Of a stretch of DNA of 64,000 bases, positions 59,841-64,000 are shown piece after piece; the stretch's first letter is position 1, and the number at the start of each line of letters is the position of its first letter. Source of the stretch: Eurosta solidaginis. Its lineage: Eukaryota; Arthropoda; Insecta; Diptera; Tephritidae. Below the pieces are notes generated by a model. It made no database searches. It worked only from the letters and a program-made list of their open reading frames with translations, and had not been told where the DNA came from. The stretch is taken from positions 180,205,643-180,269,642 of the forward strand of contig NC_090319.1 of NCBI RefSeq assembly GCF_040869045.1, in the 5' to 3' direction. Made by a program: the position numbers and the translations under genes.

Positions 59841-62800
59841 TAGGTAGGTAATCTGTGTGAGGATGCAAAGCTTCACGTTTTTTTGTGGTCTGCATGTAAA
59901 AACTATGACTCCGAATCATGTATTTCAAAAATATATGACGTAAACGTAACTATTTGATGAAATTTGATGAATTTTGAAGCTTCTAGCCGTAAAAAAGGGG
60001 CAAAAATGACAGTTTATATGAAGTATATAATATATATACCACCGATCTCTATGATTTTTTCAGACATCAATATATGCTATATACGTAAGCATATGGTGAA
60101 ATTTGAAGCGTCTAGCTGTTAAAAAGGGGCAGAAATTGCGCAAAGTTTCTTAACTGAACAATCGGTTGTATGAGATATATACTATATATACCATCGATCT
60201 CAATGATTTTTTCAGACAACAATATATGCTATACACGTAAGCATTTGGTGAAAGTTGAAGCTTCTAGCTGTTAAAATGGGGAAGAAATTGCGCAAAGTTT
60301 CTTATCTGAACAATCGGTTGTATGGGATATATACTATATATACCACCGGTATCTATGATTTTCTCAGACAACAATATATGATATACACGTAAGCATTTAG
60401 TGAAATTTGAACATATCTAAACGATTTTTAAGATAAATATAAAATAAAAAATAGGTAGGTAATCTGTGTGAGGATGCAAAGCTTCACGTTTTTTGTGGTC
60501 TGCATGTAAAAACTATGACTACGAATCACGTATTTCAAAAATATATGACGTAAACGTAACTATTTGATGAAATTTGATGAATTTTGAAGCTTCTAGCCGT
60601 AAAAAAGGGGCAAAAATGAGAGTTTATATGAAGTATATAATATATATACCACCGATCTATATGATTTTTTCAGACAACAATATATGCTATATACGTAAGC
60701 ATTTTGTGAAATTTGAAGTTTCTAGCTGTTAAAACGGGGCAGAAATTGCGCAAAGTTTCTTGTCTGAACAATCGGTTGTATGAGATATATACTATATATA
60801 CAACCGATCTCTATGATTTTTTCAGACAACAATATATGCTATATACTTAAGCATTTGCTGAAATTTGAAGCTTATAGCTGTTAAAATGGGGTAGAAATTG
60901 CGAAAAGTTTCTTATCTGAACAATCGGTTGTATGAGATATATACTATATATACAACCGATCTCTATGATTTTTTCAGACAACAATATATGCTATATACGT
61001 AAGCAATCGGTGAAATTTGAAGCTTATAGCTGTTAAAATGGGGTAGAAATTGCGAAAAGTTTCTTATCTGAACAATCGGTTGTATGAGATATATACTATA
61101 TATACAACCGATCTCTATGATTTTTTCAGACAACAATATATGCTATATACGTAAGTATTCGGTGAAATTTGAAGCTTCTAGCTGTTAAAATGGGGCTAAA
61201 ATTTGCGAAAATATATATATATATATACTATATATATATACTATATATACCACCATATATATACTATATATACCACCGATCTTTATCATTTTTTCAGACA
61301 ACAATGTATGCTATATACCTAAGCATTCGTTGAAATTTGAAGCCTCTAGCTCTTAAAATGGGGCAGTAATTACGAAAAGTTCCTTATCTGAACAATCGGT
61401 TGTGGGGGATATATACTATATATACGACCGATCTCATCAATTTTTTCAGGCAACAATATGTGCAATAGACGAAAGTATATGGTGAAGTTTGAAGCTTCAA
61501 TCTGTTAAATTGGGTAAGATATTACAAAAATCCTCTTTTTCTGAAAAATCGGTTGTATGGAGGATATATGCTATAGTGGTCCGATCCGGTCGGTTCCGAC
61601 AAATGTCTAATCGGACACCCAAATACACCCGCTCACCAAATTTTATCAAGATATCTCAAAAATTGAGGGACTAGTTTGCATACAAACAGACAGACCGACA
61701 GACGGACAGACAGACATGGCTAAATCAACTCAGCTCTTCAACCTGATTATTTCGGTATACTTAATGGTGGGTCTATCTATTTTCCTTTAAGGACTTACAA
61801 TTTTCGGTTTCGTGACGAAATTATTATACCATTTCATTTTCATGAAAGGTATAAAAATAGGTAGGTAATCTGTGTGAGGATGCAAAGCTTCACGTTTTTT
61901 GTGGTCTGCATGTAAAAACTATGACTACGAATCATGTATTTCAAAAATATATGACGTACACGTAACTATTTGATGAAATTTGATGAATTTTGAAGCTTCT
62001 AGCCGTAAAAAAGGGGCAAAAATGACAGTTTATATGAAGTATATAATATATATACCACCGATCTCTATGATTTTTTCAGACATCAATATATGCTATATAC
62101 GTAAGCATATGATGAAATTTGAAGCGTCTAGCTGTTAAAAAGGGGCAGAAATTGCGCAAAGTTTCTTAACTGAACAATCGGTTGTATGAGATATATACTA
62201 TATATACCATCGATCTCAATGATTTTTTCAGACAACAATATATGCTATACACGTAAGCATTTGGTGAAAGTTGAAGCTTCTAGCTGTTAAAATGGGGAAG
62301 AAATTGCGCAAAGTTTCTTATCTGAACAATCGGTTGTATGGGATATATACTATATATACCACCGGTATCTATGATTTTCTCAGACAACAATATATGCTAT
62401 ACACGTAAGCATTTAGTGAAATTTGAACATATCTAAACGATTTTTAAGATAAATATAAAATAAAAAATAGGTAGGTAATCTGTGTGAGGATGCAAAGCTT
62501 CACGTTTTTTGTGGTCTGCATGTAAAAACTATGACTACGAATCACGTATTTCAAAAATATATGACGTAAACGTAACTATTTGATGAAATTTGATGAATTT
62601 TGAAGCTTCTAGCCGTAAAAAAGGGGCAAAAATGAGAGTTTATATGAAGTATATAATATATATACCACCGATCTCTATGATTTTTTCAGACAACAATATA
62701 TGCTATATACGTAAGCATTTTGTGAAATTTGAAGCTTCTAGCTGTTAAAACGGGGCAGAAATTGCGCAAAGTTTCTTGTCTGAACAATCGGTTGTATGAG

Positions 62801-63800
62801 ATATATACTATATATACAACCGATCTCTATGATCTTTTCAGACAACAATATATGCTATATACTTAAGCATTTGCTGAAATTTGAAGCTTATAGCTGTTAA
62901 AATGGGGTAGAAATTGCGAAAAGTTTCTTATCTGAACAATCGGTTGTATGAGATATATACTATATATACAACCGATCTCTATGATTTTTTCAGACAACAA
63001 TATATGCTATATACGTAAGCAATCGGTGAAATTTGAAGCTTATAGCTGTTAAAATGGGGTAGAAATTGCGAAAAGTTTCTTATCTGAACAATCGGTTGTA
63101 TGAGATGTATACTATATATACAACCGATCTCTATGATTTTTTCAGACAACAATATATACTATATACGTAAGTATTCGGTGAAATTTGAAGCTTCTAGCTG
63201 TTAAAATGGGGCTAAAATTTGCGAAAATATATATATATATATACTATATATATACACTATATATACCACCATATATATACTATATATACCACCGATCTTT
63301 ATCATTTTTTCAGACAACAATGTATGCTATATACCTAAGCATTCGTTGAAATTTGAAGCCTCTAGCTCTTAAAATGGGGTAGTAATTACGAAAAGTTCCT
63401 TATCTGAACAATCGGTTGTGGGGGATATATACTATATATACGACCGATCTCATCAATTTTTTCAGGCAACAATATGTGCAATATACGAAAGTATATGGTG
63501 AAGTTTGAAGCTTCAATCTGTTAAATTGGGTAAGATATTACAAAAATCCTCTTTTTCTGAAAAATCGGTTGTATGGAGGATATATGCTATAGTGGTCCGA
63601 TCCGGTCGGTTCCGACAAATGTCTAATCGGACACCCAAATACACCCGCTCACCAAATTTTATCAAGATATCTCAAAAATTGAGGGACTAGTTTGCATACA
63701 AACAGACAGACGGACAGACGGACATGGCTAAATCAACTCAGCTCTTCAACCTGATTATTTCGGTATACTTAATGGTGGGTCTATCTATTTTCCTTTAAGG
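59841..63800 (+). repeat. family A blocks I + II, I + truncated II
   Basis: I 59841-60451 (611 bp), II 60452-61857 (1,406 bp, tail end at 61857), I 61858-62467 (610 bp), II 62468-63800 (1,333 bp). The last tail is cut after TTTTCCTTTAAGG, losing its final part of about 70 bp including the GGTATAAAAA end. Confidence 0.78.
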
Positions 63801-64000
63801 GATCTCTATGATTTTTTCAGACAACAATATATGCTATATACGTAAGCAATCGGTGAAATTTGAAGCTTATAGCTGTTAAAATGGGGTAGAAATTGCGAAA
63901 AGTTTCTTATCTGAACCATCGGTTGTATGAGATATATACTATATATACAACCGATCTCTATGATTTTTTCAGACAACAATATATGCTATATACGTAAGCA
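63801..64000 (+). repeat. family A type-a monomers joined to a truncated tail
   Basis: Two type-a monomers follow the broken tail directly, without a leader. The array runs out of the window here. Confidence 0.8.

Larger units (their letters stand above)
18257..64000 (+). repeat. higher-order satellite-like array of Helentron/DINE-like family A
   Basis: Tandem and nested repeats occupy the rest of the window apart from one RTE and one family-B element. The base unit is a 152-bp monomer (successive copies of AGACAACAAT at 21111, 21263, 21415 and 21567). Monomers form three modules: head block H (637 bp), block I (610 bp) and tail block II (about 1.40 or 1.56 kb). A head begins ACAAGTAAGAACGGGACTG, followed by a 9-bp hairpin (GTCTTCGGC/GCCGAAGAC) and ATACCTTTCATGAA. 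A tail ends TTCATGAAAGGTATAAAAA, so the two ends carry 14-bp subterminal inverted repeats. A (GACGGACA)n run and CATGGCTAAATC near the 3' end recall DINE-1 and mini-me elements of Drosophila. No Rep/helicase protein is encoded, so the element is non-autonomous. The array continues past the window. Confidence 0.85.

Noticed and set aside
21927..63690. A 61-codon open frame (MKLQSVKLGKILQKSS...) repeated about 16 times, once per tail
   Set aside because: It is simply the translated tail of family A. It includes the conserved repeat leading into the tetranucleotide run, has no domain, and is identical because the DNA is identical. Conservation is explained by recent amplification. It would be reconsidered only if distant copies showed synonymous-biased change.
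18257..64000. CRISPR-like array because of regular repeats
   Set aside because: Repeats are 152 bp without unique spacers, in an insect transposon context.

Overview
The window is a gene-free, transposon-packed stretch of insect genome, most likely from a higher dipteran of the tephritid fruit fly type. The evidence is an errantivirus with an envelope gene, an RTE-clade LINE, an R1/LOA-type LINE, a Penelope-like element, a tRNA-headed SINE, and elements whose ends resemble the Drosophila DINE-1/Helentron group. No host gene, rRNA or functional tRNA is visible. Nearly every open frame belongs to a mobile element or is a by-product of a repeat, and every recognisable element lies on the + strand.

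Left part, 1-18256: a 3' fragment of a Penelope-like element with a broken endonuclease and a hammerhead-like motif (1 to about 1745). Next comes an errantivirus provirus (1849-13747, LTRs of about 440 bp). It carries a 4.4-kb R1/LOA-type LINE in its leader (2862-7271, 16-bp target duplication) and a tRNA-derived SINE inside pol (about 10657-11020). Gag is open; protease, reverse transcriptase, integrase and env are interrupted. The provirus sits between inverted-repeat arms (1773-1846 and 13851-13931), so it appears to have landed in an older inverted-repeat element. Beyond it lie a decayed jockey/CR1-like LINE fragment, a long imperfect palindrome (14871-15290), about 2 kb with nothing recognised, and a candidate LTR plus primer-binding site (17246-17860).

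Right part, 18257-64000: a satellite-like array built from a non-autonomous Helentron/DINE-like element (called family A here). The basic monomer is 152 bp and holds a hairpin. Monomers are assembled into three larger modules: a head block of 637 bp, a 610-bp block, and a tail block of 1.40 or 1.56 kb. Variant blocks differ by whole multiples of 152 bp. Six complete head-to-tail copies of about 2.65-2.81 kb are embedded in partial copies, and almost all begin at the same A-rich block junction. A second Helentron-like family (B, 30097-32796, with its own 130-bp tandem repeats) is inserted at the same kind of junction. An intact 980-codon RTE retrotransposon (26526-29695) with a perfect 14-bp target duplication interrupts the array and looks like the youngest insertion.

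The most interesting system is this array: a rolling-circle transposon turned into a higher-order satellite, with repeated self-nesting at one junction. Family names rest on motif recognition by eye; no database search was run.
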